Part shown: positions 10,501 to 23,929 of the stretch, one piece after another
Layout: the number at the start of each line of letters is the position of its first letter
Position numbering within the stretch: position 1 is the stretch's first letter
From: Paralichthys olivaceus
Taxonomy: Eukaryota; Chordata; Actinopteri; Pleuronectiformes; Paralichthyidae
Length of the DNA stretch: 64,000 bases
Assembly: GCF_024713975.1 (NCBI RefSeq)
Contig: NC_091093.1
Location: 3,472,001 to 3,536,000 of the forward strand
Direction of reading: 5' to 3'
The notes under the pieces: generated by a model
Told to the model about the DNA's origin: nothing
What the model saw: the letters and a program-made list of their open reading frames with translations, nothing else
Database searches by the model: none
Position numbers and translations under genes: made by a program

Positions 10501-12857
10501 GCATGCCGGGAAGAATGTTGTGGTCCAAAAAAATCCAGTAAGCTGTGTAAAGTAAGCATCATTGTTTCCCAAATTATCCTTTTACATGTACACACACGTT
10601 TTTGAAAATATGCACTTTGTCAGGATCTGTTTTAGTCAAAAGGCTGTTTGCGTGTGGACAAGTGGCTGAAATGCAGTGGCAGGTTGTCATATGGTCCTTT
10701 ACCCGGACAATTGAACATCTTGAATGTTATGAGCTATACCTGTGCTTTTCTAATAATCTCTAGTTCCACCACCTAAAGAATGGTTATTATATTGAATTAT
10801 TTTTCCCTTCAGAAATCACCAAATATCTAAAATTCTGCATTCAACTGTAGCAACAGATGGTTTTGACGTCTGCTTTGGATCATGGACATTTGTTAGAAGC
10901 CAGCCTTGTCTCTGTTTCAGTGTCTCGACTGACTGCAGGGCATTTGCATCTAGAATTCACTGATATTTAATGGAATCCATTCTTTCCTCTGTGTTTCCTG
11001 TATAAGTCGCTGCCACGCAACCTTGAAGCAGAATATTTCCACACCCGTGCTTAACAGCTGGCAGGGGGGGTACTGACGCAGTAGGGTGCTGAAACTTTTT
11101 GTTTTTTAGTGATCTTTTATTAAGTATCAGTGTATTAACATTTTTAATGTTTCTTGCTCCAGGGGTTGTATTTATTTCTTTTTACTACAAAATACAGTAC
11201 AGACGAAGTATATCGATGATTAAATTTTTTTTTTTGGGTTCTGCTCTCCAGCACTTAAAGCCTGAAAAACAACAAGATGTGTTACTGTCCAAGTACTTTG
11301 GTCTGGACTTTCTTAAGTTTACAAAGGGAAGACCAAACTTTTATTCATGTGACTGTTAGTTTCATAACTGAACAAAGACAATATTGAGTTTCATTAGGAA
11401 GGTCATATGTGATAATCTTTAACCCCTTTTCACTGTACAATCTTTAATCTGAACAGGCTGTACAACACTCAACCTGGGGCTCCTCATTACCTGAATTTTG
11501 CAGAGCCTTTGTAATGCCTTTCTTATCATCCTGTTTTTCAAACCAAGATGTTTTGGGTATAGTTCATCCAGGAGGTGACAGTGGGGTGAGTAAAGTCAGC
11601 AGAAGTAATGATGGTATTGATTTACCTTACATGAACAGACACAAGTCTGTAGGCTGAACAAAAAATCTATAACCAGGTTCCATTTAAAAGATTTTCACCT
11701 GTACTCTTTGGCAGTTTGTTGTAGTCATCCTTGTTGTGGTGTGACATCACATTTTGGGATTGACAGCACTGCACCAATCCCTCAAACTGTGGTTTTAATC
11801 AATAAATACACAATATTTTCTGACTATTAGCTGTTCATCTTAAAGTGTCTCTGTAATCTTACCTATAAATTTGACTGCACTACCATTGGTTTATGCAGGT
11901 AGTAGGGATTTTGTAATGTCCACTGCTGAAACTTGTCCTGCAATCCCACTGAATTTAACTATGCAAGCATTGGATTGAAATTTCTTTTTCAGCATATTGA
12001 GTCCATAGAGACAGTCAAGTATCTTAGAATTCACCCTTTACATATTTCCACATCTTCTCAATCACACATCGCACTGATTCTTAAGTCCATTTTATGTCTG
12101 GTTCAACTAATTGGACATTTATCTTCACATATACATCTCCTTTGGGCAATACATAGAAAAGTTCACGGTTGCAGTGCATGTGTAACAGCAGCTTTTTTTC
12201 TCTCATAAGCCGTTTACAGAAATCCTTCGGAGGATCTCTGGAGATTTGGAGGACTTGCGCCACAGTTTGCCTTTCACACATGCACAATGCAGCAGGGGGT
12301 TCTCTGCTGAGAAGAGTTCCCAGCAGCATTCAATTCTCAACTGGATACAGACGAGGGGAGGGGTGCTACAGACAGAAGCGGGATGTAACATATTCATTAC
12401 GCTGCAGAGATATGGGAGGAGCTTGAGGACTGTACAGAAAAACAGGATGGCATACTTAGACATAGACATACTTAACAGACAAGATTTAGCTGGTGTGTCG
12501 CAGTGCTTGCCAGTGGACAAATTACTGTACATAGTGACACTGGTAATACTTATCTTTGGTTTTCCATCACTCTAATTTCTGGTTCCTGTTTGACGGAAAG
12601 AAACACCAATGTTGACCTTAACACAATAAGCAAACACTGGCTAACATGGGCCTGGACGGAGTGAAGTGCCTCTGGTGGAGATCCTCTGTATAACGACTCT
12701 TTCCATTCCTCTTTCAGGACAACCAAGGACTCTGCAAGACTTGTGTCGAATAAAAATCCGTCACTGCATCGGCCTTCAGAGCTTGAAGTTCCTGGAGGAT
12801 CTACCAATTGCAAAGGTTATGAAAGACTATTTAAAACACAAGTTTGACAATGTGTGA
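7311..12857 (+). CDS. ASB7: ASB7: ankyrin repeat and SOCS box protein 7 (three coding exons, joined)
   Basis: The coding join is 7311-7521, 8479-9084 and 12718-12857: 957 bases, 318 residues plus stop, the same length as human ASB7. ASB7 is a substrate receptor of CUL5-RING ubiquitin ligases; human ASB7 targets the spindle protein DDA3. About seven ankyrin repeats span residues 14-242, with TPLH-type cores such as NGWTLLHFSA, DGWTPLHVAA and DGQTPLHLSA. The SOCS box is at the C-terminus: BC box LCRIKIR (281-287) for Elongin B/C and a Cul5-box-like LPIA (301-304). I chose ATG 7311 because MLNHHCRRNPEL aligns with the family N-terminus. An in-frame ATG at 7281 would add ten residues; an in-frame TAG at 7272-7274 rules out anything longer. 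Splice phases agree at both junctions and I see no break. Identity is close to certain. Confidence 0.95.
7522..8478 (+). other. ASB7: ASB7 intron between first and second coding exons
   Basis: A 957-base AT-rich intron with a pyrimidine-rich acceptor (ctttttctctctcctctgtgcag). I see no repeat or RNA gene in it. Confidence 0.85.
8479..9084 (+). CDS. ASB7: ASB7 second coding exon
   Basis: This exon encodes residues 71-272 (ADPTVKDFIGG to DFLQEVT) plus one base of codon 273. It carries the end of ankyrin repeat 2 through repeat 7 as one block. The donor is ACCA|GTAAGT. GC content is well above the flanks, with dense CpG around 8620-8770. An open frame on the opposite strand across 8406-8924 is only a shadow of this exon. 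Confidence 0.95.
10262..10359. repeat. Family B inverted-repeat element, internally deleted copy
   Basis: It begins TTAAAGGTTCAGTGTGTAAG and ends GCACTGAACCTTTAA, two perfect or near-perfect inverted termini of about 14 bases enclosing only about 70 bases. The left half matches the element at 30309. The termini start and end at TTAA, which would fit a TTAA or TA target duplication. Confidence 0.8.
12205..12440 (+). repeat. Dispersed repeat family D, copy 1
   Basis: It shares the blocks tccttcggaggat / tccggaggatgtc, then agtttgcctttcacacatgc, tgcagcagggggttctctgc and later agacagaagcgggatgtaac-like sequence with the copy at 28090. Order and spacing are kept, so this is an interspersed element. 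The family is unassigned. It sits about 280 bases before the last ASB7 exon. Confidence 0.65.
12718..12857 (+). CDS. ASB7: ASB7 last coding exon (SOCS box)
   Basis: This exon encodes residues 273-318, RQPRTLQDLC to HKFDNV, and stops with TGA at 12855-12857. It carries essentially the entire SOCS box in one exon, so skipping it would leave an ankyrin protein unable to join the CUL5 ligase. Confidence 0.95.
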
Positions 12858-14331
12858 AGGAGGATACAACAGAAGAGGAGAGAGTGGCTGAAAACCCTCT
12901 GTGCTATCAGTTATGAAGACTATGCAATCACCCATCAACATGTCTGTTCCTTACTTGCTGAAGGAAGGTCGATCCTGTTTTTGTCCAGTTCAACACACTT
13001 CAACAAATAGTTTCCCACGTCACTCCTGGTTGCTGAAGGATGGAAGTAGAGCTGGCTTGTGTGAGCAGCAATTATTGTTTTTGTGGGAATACGAAACCTC
13101 ATTTGAATTCTTTTTATGTTACTGTGCACGATATTATCCTTGTTGACTCAGATTGTCATCGAATGTGTACTTTCAATGAATATACTTTAATTTATTTCCC
13201 CCTATAGGATGTTAAACTCGAGCTGTTGCAGTGGAGATTTTATTGCTCAGAATCACAAAGTGGTGAGCTAGTTACATACAGGTAACTTAAAACATCTACA
13301 AGGTACATTCTGGTGGGTTTTTTGTTTTTAAATCTGGTTCCAATCACTACCAGCTTCTCCAGTTACTTCAATGACTCATGAAGCAAACAGAGCTGTTGGG
13401 CCCGTCGACAGATATGTCCCACACAGAAACAATTGATGAATCTTATTTCAACGTAGCTATTTAGTTATGTCGACATAGAAAAGTAGTGTTACAAGAAATA
13501 AGCTGGATCCCCATGTGGTCACTTATATCAATCATCGTTCTATAACAAACAACCAGCCACAACGTGCCAGAATTTGGAAATCCACATCTGCTCTAGGGTC
13601 AAATTTGGCTAAAATTTGCGGCAGGTGGGTTTGAGTTTAAACTGCTGACTCTGTACAGTGACAGCATAACATCAGATGTAACGTCAGCTGAAGTGAAAGT
13701 CTACAAATGGTCCTTCCAGCTCCATGCTGATTCTTTGGAGCTGAATTTTTAAGTATCAAAAGAAAGCTGAGGTTTTAGATTAAGGTCGCAAGGTTGATAA
13801 ATAGTGCTGTAATGAAATCAGACAGGATTAGATTGAATCTTCGCTCCACATTGCTTCTGATATACAAGAATGACCAGGAAGAATATAATGCAGTCCGAAT
13901 TCTCAAATCTAATGCATAGAATTAATTGTGTTAAACAGCTTAAGTGTTGAGCAATGATCAACCACCAATCAAGTTGCGTTTTCCATTTCTAAACTCTATG
14001 GAAGGTTGGAAGTTTGAAGTGAGTGCACTGTGATTCGTTTCTGTTCTGAAAGCACCACATGTTCTCACTGAAGGTGTGGTTTAACAAGAATAACAGCTAA
14101 TAGTCTGTTTTGGATAACACTGACACACAATCACTACAGTCTATGTAAATATGTACAACAGATATTTTTGTAGAATTTATTTAAGCAATGATTTCTGGTA
14201 TTCTCAATGTATTTAAAGTTTGGATTTAATATTATGATCTGTTTGGTGTGACTCTTTCTTTTTTGCGTGTGAATTATACTGTGAAGTTTTCATTTTGACA
14301 TTTAGAAATAAATTGTAGGGGTCTAAATAAA
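12858..14331 (+). other. ASB7: ASB7 3' UTR (probable extent)
   Basis: AT-rich sequence follows the stop codon, with no conserved frame. Candidate AATAAA polyadenylation signals are at 14307-14312 and 14326-14331. The true cleavage site cannot be fixed from sequence alone. Confidence 0.5.
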
Positions 14332-14980
14332 TACCCACAAGACAAGAATATGTTTTTATTTGTCTCTGCATGTGTTTAAATTGCATCCTGAACGTACTTG
14401 GCACCTAAAATTGGTTTTCCTAAAATCTTCACAATCTTACAAATGTCACTTTCCTGTTCATGTTTAATTTTAACTTAGCAGCTCTTTGTATGAGGATATT
14501 TTGTATTCAAGTAAACTGAGACAAATACTTTTTCCTGTTACCAAAAATGGTTGGAAAATGTAAAGTGAGGTTCAGGAGAGTTGCTTGGATTTGTTTTAAC
14601 TGGTATTTCACTCTCTCCAATTTTGTGGGCTGCGTCCATCAAAGGCTCTTTAAAGACTGAATACAGTGTCCAGTGCAGTTTTGGATAAATCTGGTTTAAT
14701 CTATAGGTGCCCTTTGGAATTTACAACTCAAACACACAAATGTTTACATTCATATAAGTCACTTCAACACATTGCAGTCTAAGAAATGTTCAAGTGTATT
14801 TCCTTCCACATTAAACCTCCACATGGAACAGAAACAGTTTAAATACCCTGAATTAATTGCATCCGTTTTTACTAGATAGCATTTTTCTTTTTTTTGCAGT
14901 CGTTGGTGCATTACTGTTTATTTAGCATTACTGCAGCCGTCAGTCAGTGGAATAGTGTGAAACATCTTTATATCTAATAT

Positions 14981-15036
14981 GCGTGTGTGTGCGTGCGTGC
15001 GTGCGTGCGTGCGTGCGTGTGTGTGTGTGTGTGTGT
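14981..15036. repeat. Compound microsatellite (GCGT)n(GT)n
   Basis: A run of gcgtgtgtgt, then tandem gcgt units, then gt units. Confidence 0.95.
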
Positions 15037-16659
15037 ACAAAACAGACGAAACAGCCAGCAGAGGTCAAAAACTCCACAGGACACCTTCAATCCAAAACCG
15101 TGATCCAATGAACTAAAACCGACATTGATTACACTGTCCAATAGAGAATTGAAAGCATCCATTAAAATACACATCGATGCCACATTAGCATGTGTATATC
15201 TATTACACGCCATGTTTCTATATGTGTTTCATGGCTGAAATTAGCTTTTTGCTGCATCTTGAAAACACAATGTGAACAGATGATTCTATAATGAAACCCT
15301 ACTTTCTGACACAGATCACAAATTAGTTGGTCATCAGTTTTGGATGTGATATTAAGTTTTCACCTCAGGTTTGAAAGGCTGCACACATTTAATTTTCCTA
15401 AGTTTACCTCTATTGTGTTTCCCCCGTGCAAACCATATGAGAGTTATTGAGACCTAATCATTTGATAAGGATCATCATCGAGCACGTTTTTGTCTGTATT
15501 CTGTCCACCAATGTGAATCCAGAGGGGTAGTTTTGAGCAGGTGCGTGTCAGTGAACCAACTCTTGGCGTCTCTGTATATATTTATATGTGCCAATGCCAG
15601 CACCAAGCACGACAATCGTAGCTTGTGTTGCTCCAGTTGTTACCAGGAAGCCTACACTGGTATCAAATCATTTTGGTGCTGATTCTGAACAAATTTGTCA
15701 GCCACAAAGTTGTAGTTGTTCTTGTTGAGCCCCTGAAGTAAACAGTTCTCAGTTCTAGCTCAGCAAAGTGTTGTTGCTGCTCTGAGCTAAACCAGGAGCA
15801 TAATTTCCACTAATTTAAGAATGTGAGTTTTGAGATTTTTCCTGGGTTTTGATGGAGCAGTTTTGCTAATGTTTTATCCCAAAATACCCAATGCACCCCC
15901 CTCCCTGCCTCACTTTGTCATCTCAGACCATTCTTCACTACATTTCAGTCCTGCTTCATCTTCCATATGGTCCATCTTCCTCAACCTGGGTGTGGGTTTG
16001 ATATGGGGCCATTTTACAGTTTTGTATTTTGTGCGTGAATGAGTCCGTCGTACAGTGACCGCCTCTTCCAATCAGTTCCTCAGCACACTTTGGTCGTCAC
16101 AGTCAGGGAAACACTTCATGCATCGTCTTATGTGGCTTTCAGAAAGTCGTCCACACCGTTAACTACTGAATGTACAGAATATGCAGATTTTCAAATGTAA
16201 AACAGAACAAATGTGTGAATAAACTACAAGTTGTCGTTTCTTGGTTGTCAAATGTTTGTGTGTGGGGGTGACATGAAACGAGTGACATCAGCAAAAAGAA
16301 GTCTGACACGAGCTTGTTTGGAAAACACAAGTTGCTCTTGTGTTGACTCATAGTGAAGGATAATTAGCAGTATTTCAGATCAGAGCATTGACTCTTGTGT
16401 CTTGACCTGCTTGACTTTGCTCGAGTGACGTCATTGCTGTAGACGTCTCCATGGGTCCACTCTGGTGTTAGTCACTGAGACATGGGACAGGTGGGATCAA
16501 AAACTATTTTCAGTCTGATTATCTCTCACAGTGATTGATTGTGTAGCTGAAGGTGTCCCTTGTCTCTTTGTATGGATGGAGTACAGATGATAGAGCCTGT
16601 CAGGCACAGGCCGACAACATTCACAAAGTAAAACCTCTATAAAGTGGCAGAAGGGCTGT

Positions 16660-16850
16660 TAAGAGACGCACAAAGATCTCAAAGAGACACAAAATGTCAA
16701 AGTGATGCAAAATCCACACAAAATGTTTTTTTGAACTAAAGAAACACAAGCATGTCCAGTTTCCTATGTAGACATGCAGAACTCCTGAATTGCCAGTGAT
16801 GCAAAACAACCAAGTGATATAAAACAACTACATATAAGTTTAAAACCCAA
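16660..16850. repeat. Degenerate AC/AAA-rich tandem repeat
   Basis: Loose repetition of units like aaagagacacaaaatg and gtgatgcaaaac (acaaagatctcaaagagaca, gtgatgcaaaatccacacaa, gtgatgcaaaacaaccaagt, gtgatataaaacaac). It resembles decayed minisatellite-like repeats often seen in fish. Period and copy number are not clean. Confidence 0.5.
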
Positions 16851-16972
16851 CCAAAGACACATGGTGGATAGAAGCAGATTATCTTCTGTTCTCTCTGATC
16901 TTGTGATCATTATCATCTTCACTGTTGTATGCGGGAAAACACATTAAAGTCATGTTCCTAAACATTTGAATT

Positions 16973-17060
16973 CAGATAAGATATTCCTTTATTAGTCCCA
17001 CACTGGGGAAGCATGCCATATAACAGCAGTGAAGAGGACAGTTAAAATAGAGACGTTACT
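16973..17060 (-). mobile_element. LINE-type 3' end fragment (minus strand)
   Basis: The motif attcctttattagtcccaca followed by tggggaag is a sequence I associate with the 3' ends of fish non-LTR elements, in reverse orientation. Only the terminal piece is visible. Confidence 0.45.
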
Positions 17061-18437
17061 AAAAGTAAATATAAGTGAACATTCAATATGAATTGTTCAG
17101 TATTAGTTATGGTCGTCTTTTATTCAGCCATTTAATGTTTGTCCAGTATATCCTGCAACTGCCTCTTTGTACTGTACTTCTCATTGTTATTGGTGGAATC
17201 TTTTTTTCATTCATGGGATTCAGTTACACATCTGATCCTGAGCTCAGCAACACTCTTTAGACAGAGGCTATTTCATGAATCAAATGTTTTTGTTGTTGCA
17301 CCCATCGTCCTGTCCCAGTGTCCTGTGACCATCCTACATGTCGGTCAGGTGGTAACACAACATCCTACGTGCTGTTATTCATCCTTTAGCACAGCGTTAG
17401 CCCTCGTTACTGAACCATGTCATGTCAAGATCTTTTTCGATCAAACCATTTGCTTCTACTTGTTTAGAAGTGGGTATGATTGAGCGAGGAGAACCACTTT
17501 GACGGAGTGATTCCAAAAATCTGTTGGCCTCCACCAGAAGTGTAGATCAAGAGGGGAGGACAAGGGGAGAACGAGTCAACTGGACACAGACTACATTCTT
17601 AAGTAAGTCACCCAAACAGATGCACCTCTATCTCATGACATCACTACGCTATGAGCAACAAGCTAATAGTCAAGTCTGACTTTATCACAATTGATCAATA
17701 AACACCTCAAGTGCAGGAGAAGTCATCGGAATAGTTGTTCTTACAGAAAGAGAAAACAGAAGAATTCACTCAACGATAACTAAATGTATTTGTTATCTGA
17801 CTGTGCCTCTAAAGATTATAACTCCAGCGACTGAGGCCTGGACTCTGCTCTGTCTCAAAGACACTGTAAAGGGAAGTTGTACATATCTCAAGGGGTTAAT
17901 GACGATCCATCTGCAAATAATCACAGAGTAGGTTTATATTTATGTTTCAGCGTCAGATTGCAGCTGTTAATATCACAGCTCCAACACTAAACAGATGTAC
18001 ATGATCAAACTGTTATGTGCTCTAATCATGCTCCCCACAGGAACTGTGTTGACACACTCTCATTCACTTTGTGACACACAAAGACAATTGTCAGGGTTCG
18101 TCTTATTGGATTACTGATAATAATTTGATTCGCTCTCCTCTTAAGGAGGAGGTTTCTGGTTTTTACTTGACATTGTCTTTGCGGCTCGAACTAAACACAT
18201 TGTCGCGTCTAATCTGTTGCACCTTGAGCTTCCATACATTCACATTAACTTTGGCTATTGGAAAAGAATTGTGTAATTGATATTATTCATTATTGATGAT
18301 CAAATAATAAGATCTCATTAGAATTAGACAGCAGGGCACCACCTTTCAAAAGGAAGGGAAAGAGCCAATTCACTGATTCAGTGTCCCAGAAATGACCAAC
18401 TATAACTTTAATAATCAATAACAACATTACTTAGACT

Positions 18438-18440
<3 letters not shown>

Positions 18441-18486
<46 letters not shown>
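18441..18486. repeat. (TG)23 microsatellite
   Basis: Uninterrupted TG dinucleotides. Confidence 0.98.
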
Positions 18487-18487
<1 letters not shown>

Positions 18488-20551
18488 CCAGTTTGAGATG
18501 GCTGCAGTCCAAAGAGGTTAGAAGAAGAAGAGACCTACCAGATGTACTGTGATGGTATTGTGATGGTGGAACATACCAATAAATAACATAGCAATAATGC
18601 TCAGTGAATACAGAGAAGTTATCAATACAATACACTGCTCGTTAAACAACAGTTACGTTTCCAAGTCCATGGAAGGAGAGGAAGAGAAGGTTTTCTCTGG
18701 ACCTGTTTGTGGGTCCAGTGGACTATCGTCATGCTGGTCGGTTAGGTTTTAATGCTAACTCTGCTCTGTTAGCTGGCAAGACTATGTGTCGTGATCGCTG
18801 GTGCTGGATACTTAGTCCGTAGGCATACGTAGGCAGGCCCTGACGTCGCTGCCTTTATTGTAGCAGCCTGAAAATATGCGTTTTTATTACATATCACACA
18901 TGGAACGTATTTTGGAGCTATTTGAGAAGGATTTGGGAAATAATCAGACAATACTGTCTTCCTGCTGTGTCGCAAGTAATCATGTGATAATAATCAGCAC
19001 AAGGCTGAGTGTTCAGGTCCTTCCCCTCACAGTGGCACAGTACCAGGGTGTTACATTTCAAAGGATGGCTTTGCACGAGTGTGACTCCTTAACTGCCCCC
19101 TTCACCAAAAAATATAAAAGCAACTCAAAACTCAGAAAATGGCACTTTGTCAAGCAGCATCCCTGCTCATGCCTTTCCTCTATCCTTCCACCCTCTTTCT
19201 GTTCTTTTCTTTTCCTCAGGAATGTTGTTTTAAAAGAGGTGGTTTCTGCTTTCACTCCCATTTGTTCTCAGCAGGACTCAGTCGAGCCCCGCGTGGAGCC
19301 GAGGTGACCTAATAGTGGCTGTGATATACTTGTGTCTTACTTTACCAAACAGAGGGTGCTATCGTTGACAAGATCACTGGTAGCGTTACATGATAAGACA
19401 ATGCCATCCCTCTGTGGGCCAGCAAGCCTTCAGACAGGAGGAACAATGGCAGCTTTGTCTGTACAGCTCTGTGTGCTGTCTAAAAATATCAAAATGCTTC
19501 TTCCTCTCATATCTGATACAGCTCCTCCCTAGTGTCCCACCTAAATCACATACGTGCCCGTATCATTCATGATGGGTTTGTGCAAAACTATTCATGCGAC
19601 TCTATTACATTAACATGTTTCCAAGGTCCTGTAGTTTCTCAGTGATGTAACGTGAGAAACTGAGCTCTTTTCTCCAGGCAGCAGCAGAATAATACACTCC
19701 CAATGTCTTTTTATCGTATCTGAATAGAGTACAGGTCTGTTGGTGTAATGGTCAATGTCTTGAATCAATAGGAAAATACTATCATCTTCATCGTCTGATG
19801 TTATAAATGACTACATGTGAAATATAATGAATCACAGAGATTTATCATCAGCATCAGTATATTTGAGCCCTTTTTTCCAGCTCTCAAACTTCACTCACAT
19901 CCAGCAGCAGCAGCAGCAGACGGCTCTGATGCTTCCACTCTGCTCCGCATGCCCAGCACCACACAGCAGACACACTGATTTGTTGAGTAGCTGGAGATCA
20001 GATTGTCCCTTTCAAGCACAAGAAGTATGCCTACATGTGTCCATTGTCTCGGGTTCTGTCTCAGCTTTTCCATTCACTGCTCTCCGCTCCTTCAGAGGAC
20101 AAGTTCCTGGAACTAAATTTGGGTACAGCTCAAAAGTTAATTCCACATCAAGTTCCAGGTACTTTCAAGGGTTAGTGGCAGCGCTGTCTGCATCACAACA
20201 CTGAAAGCAATGTCTAGTATCCGGCAAAAATAGGAAAACAAGACATAACCAAACTGTGCAGGGAACACATGGAACAATGATAGGTTAAAAACTACTTAAT
20301 GACTGGTCTGTGTGTGGCTGTGCCAAATTGAAGGCATAATAGAAAACTGTTTTGAAACTGCTGTCATTGCAAAATTTGCTTGATGTTGCTATAAAATGAT
20401 TTGTATTTATTCCTGATGTCATATTTTGATCCTGCCTAGTACCAGCTGGTTTTGCCTTCTATCTGTTAGCTTCTCTCCTACTCTCCCAGCTCACACTGTA
20501 TGAATCCACTTTAAAGTAGTTACTTTAAATGAACATATTTCTCTATTTCCC

Positions 20552-20583
20552 TAATTGTTGCATTTCAGAAAATGCAACAATTA
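20552..20583. repeat. Perfect 14-bp inverted repeat with 4-base loop
   Basis: The left arm TAATTGTTGCATTT (20552-20565), spacer CAGA, and right arm AAATGCAACAATTA (20570-20583) are exact reverse complements. It is too AT-rich and short to call as a microRNA precursor or terminator, and no surrounding element explains it. Confidence 0.9.
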
Positions 20584-23315
20584 TGACACAGTGACTAAAA
20601 AGGGGGCTATTAATATTACATGCTGAGCAGCAGTTACTACATTTCCAAGCTGTACTGCTGAAATCCTGATTATATAACCAAGATAAAGACAACAGCCGTG
20701 CTGTAATTTCAGCTAAATGTACTTTCTTATTATCATTCAGAGAGAAACGGTGACAGCTGTTGTGCAGTCACTTAAATGATGCAAATAGGGAGATCAACCT
20801 CTTATTTTTAAGTTACCATAGGAATCTAAAAAGAGAAAAAGGCATTGACAGTTGGCCACAGAGCTTGAAATTCATCCCAGTTCATGACAGTTCATTTTAA
20901 AAGCACAATGGCAAATGGAAAAACTCAGTCCGTCTCATTTAAACCTCTAGGCTCCGGCCCTGTGGTCACGATCACATTATGCTGCCATGGAGAAAGCTGA
21001 AAACTACAAACTGGTCATATGGGCCGGATGCTGTTTTGGGCCACTTTTGCTGATCCTTTTTTTCATAATCGTCTGTCACACAACCACTTCGCTCACCCAT
21101 CGAACAGAACAAACAAATAATGTAACTGATCACATCCAGCAACACTGATCAGTGTGGCCAGTTCTCTATGGCACCTATAACCACGCCCAGCAGTGATGTC
21201 ACAGACAAGCCCTGGAGCGCACGACTACATCACTGGAGCAATGTTACATTTTTTCTAATTTACAAGTGGCTATCTGGATATTAATGCAGCTTAACTAATA
21301 CTTTTGTTTTGTTTTCAAGTGGCCAATTTCATGTCTTGCCCTGAAATTTGTTTTCACCTTGACCTGGCTTGAGTTTTAATCTTGTTAGTGTCGAACTTCA
21401 GAAGAGTTACTGCACAGGAGGATCAGAATACCTGAGGTTTATGATGTTGATTTAAGCCTGTGACTCTGATCTGTTTTAAAAAATGTCATTTTGTAACGCT
21501 TTAACTTTTTGAATCTCTCTGAAATGCTAACAGGTCACTGTCTGCTCTGAGTCTTTAGTAGGGGCATTTAGCTTCTTTAGAAGTCATTTTAAAGTTCATT
21601 CAGAACTCAAACAAGGTCGGGTTGCTTAAATTATAAATTTACTGTCACTGTACTTTATTGTTGCAGGATGAATGAAACATATTTGTCCTCCAGGAAATGA
21701 GGAGGCATTCCAGGAGCTGATGTTGGCTCATTTCCACTGGGTTTTGTCAAGGAACTCTTTATCTTATTGCTCGGTTCAGGAGACAAGCATCTATCAGGGG
21801 TCAACTGTGTGACATTTGGCCGCCTTGTGCCGAACGTTGAGAAAACAAAGGGGCTCTTTCTGATGGCCTCCATCCCCTGGTTACCATAACCAGCTGTTAG
21901 CTGCACCTTAGCAGCTTAGACGTCAGAGAGACAGAGGCCTGTGCAGGGATCCCCTCATGCTGCCATTCCACTGTTTCCTGCTCCAGCTCAGCCACACACA
22001 AGAAGTATTATCTTCAATTCTCTCATCATTTTATGGACTTTTTTGTCATGTCTCTTGTAGGCCTGCTGGAGTCCAGGACTCCACAGCTGTAGCAGCTGCT
22101 TTTATTAGTTTGGTTAGACCATATTGTTACTGGTAATTTAAAAAGGTTAAGCCGCACAGCATCATCCCTAAATGAGTACAGACAGTGGTGGTGGTGAAGG
22201 AGTAAAGAATAATGCTGGAGATCTGGATTGATGCAACATGCAGCTTGATGAGGCCGGTGGACTGCTCCATGGACGCTGGCTCTGATTCAAATTGATGTGG
22301 AAAGTTAAAAGTAAGGAATTTAAGTTTGAAAGTCACAGTTTAAATAACAGTAAATCAATTATCAGTAATCATCTGTAAAATGAAGCTGCAGAGGTATTAA
22401 AGTTAAAAAGTTGAGCACAGTCATAGGTACATTCTTGTGTAATGAGAGATTAATGCAAAACTGATAAAAACACATAAATAGTCAACATCAGTCATACGGT
22501 TAAATTGATGTTTGTTCACATTGTTTGTACATGATTACCACTGTGACCCAACACATGATATATTCACAAAGTAACACAATTAATCTACAGAGAATTTCCT
22601 CTCTCTCAGCTTCCAGGTTGTGTAGGATGCACTCACCAAGTCATCGAAGTAGATTGGATGAAGGTCTATAGAGCTGTAGCCCCAAAATATAATGTTACTG
22701 ACATCAATTAAATCAACAATAGATATAGTTCCATGATATTAATGTTGTGCCTTTTTAACTGGGTAAAATACTTTGATGTAAACATTTGTGACATCACTCG
22801 CAACTTTAAAGCATTTGCTCTTCTGGTTTAGAGCCTGTTTCAGTTTGAGAGTGAAATATAATTATTAAGGCTGCCATGCAGAGTAAGCAGCCAGATTTAC
22901 ATTTTGTTTACGTCTCTCCACTTCAAATGTTCCTTTCACCTCATTTCCTTACCTCAAACTCTTCAATGAGGCTTCAATGTGAATTGAAGCCAATTTCAGC
23001 ACAAAGGTATTAGCAGGAAGTGGACAGGTGCTCTGTATGGCTGCCTTCTGTCAGCTATATTAGTTTGAGCAGGAAAAGGGAGAGTCAGTGAGAGGAAGAC
23101 GAAGTAGGCACTAAGATTGAATGGATGACTGAACGTTAAGTGAGCTTTATTTGGGTAATTATCAATATTACTGGGGTAAATATTTATAATAATCCTTATA
23201 ATTATCTCACATGACCATCATCCAGAGGTAATAGGAAGGTAACACATAATCTGCCTGTGGGCTGCAGACATGGACACTGATTTGAATGAATAACCCAGTG
23301 TAAGAGGAAGGTGAA

Positions 23316-23342
23316 ACACACACACACACACACACACACACA
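23316..23342. repeat. (CA)n microsatellite
   Basis: An uninterrupted CA run of about 13 units. Confidence 0.95.
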
Positions 23343-23929
23343 GTTGTTGCCAATGCACACAAAGCGATAATGAAAATTCCTGCTCACACATCCATTGTTG
23401 GGTGTACGGCACACACTCTTCTCTGTAATGTTTTTAGGTTTAGTTCTTGTCTCTTAGGTCTATCATCTTCAAGAACCTAGAAGCTCTTGCTTCTGCGATA
23501 TTCAGTGAGTATGATTTAGATTCTGTTAACGTCACAGTGTTAAGTGGATAAAATAACTAATTCAGTTCACTGTTGGTAATGGAACCTGGCAGTTACTACT
23601 GATTTAGAACCAACTCAACATCGAATTTCTCTCTCGTATCTCTTTGATAACTGTTGTCTGCTCCTGCTCCCTCACAGCCTGGATTCATGTGGGCACACCA
23701 GGTAAGAGTCCTCATGTGTCAGGGGGGTAATCTACCTCTGACTTTCCATCATGCTTCCTTCCTCTTCAGGTGTTAACATGCTTCTGGTCCTATGTCAGGA
23801 ACTCATCCATGGGGACTGTTCCATCACTGTTATAAATCACATCTGGGAGCTTTCTGGACCTTGCTCATTTGTGTTTCTCTTTTGTTCGTTGTAGTAGCTT
23901 GTGAAGCACTGGAAGATCTGCTGGCAGGT

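Larger units (their letters stand above)
9085..12717 (+). other. ASB7: ASB7 last intron with two repeats
   Basis: A 3.6-kb intron. It contains a 98-base deleted copy of inverted-repeat family B (10262-10359) and a dispersed repeat at about 12205-12440 that is also found near 28090. About 10370-10720 has the look of a decayed DNA transposon (tgccttgtctgcactcc start) but I could not pair it. The acceptor is ttccattcctctttcag|GACAAC. Confidence 0.8.

Noticed and set aside
20552..20583. MicroRNA precursor
   Set aside because: A 14-bp stem with a 4-base loop is too short, and flanks do not extend the pairing.
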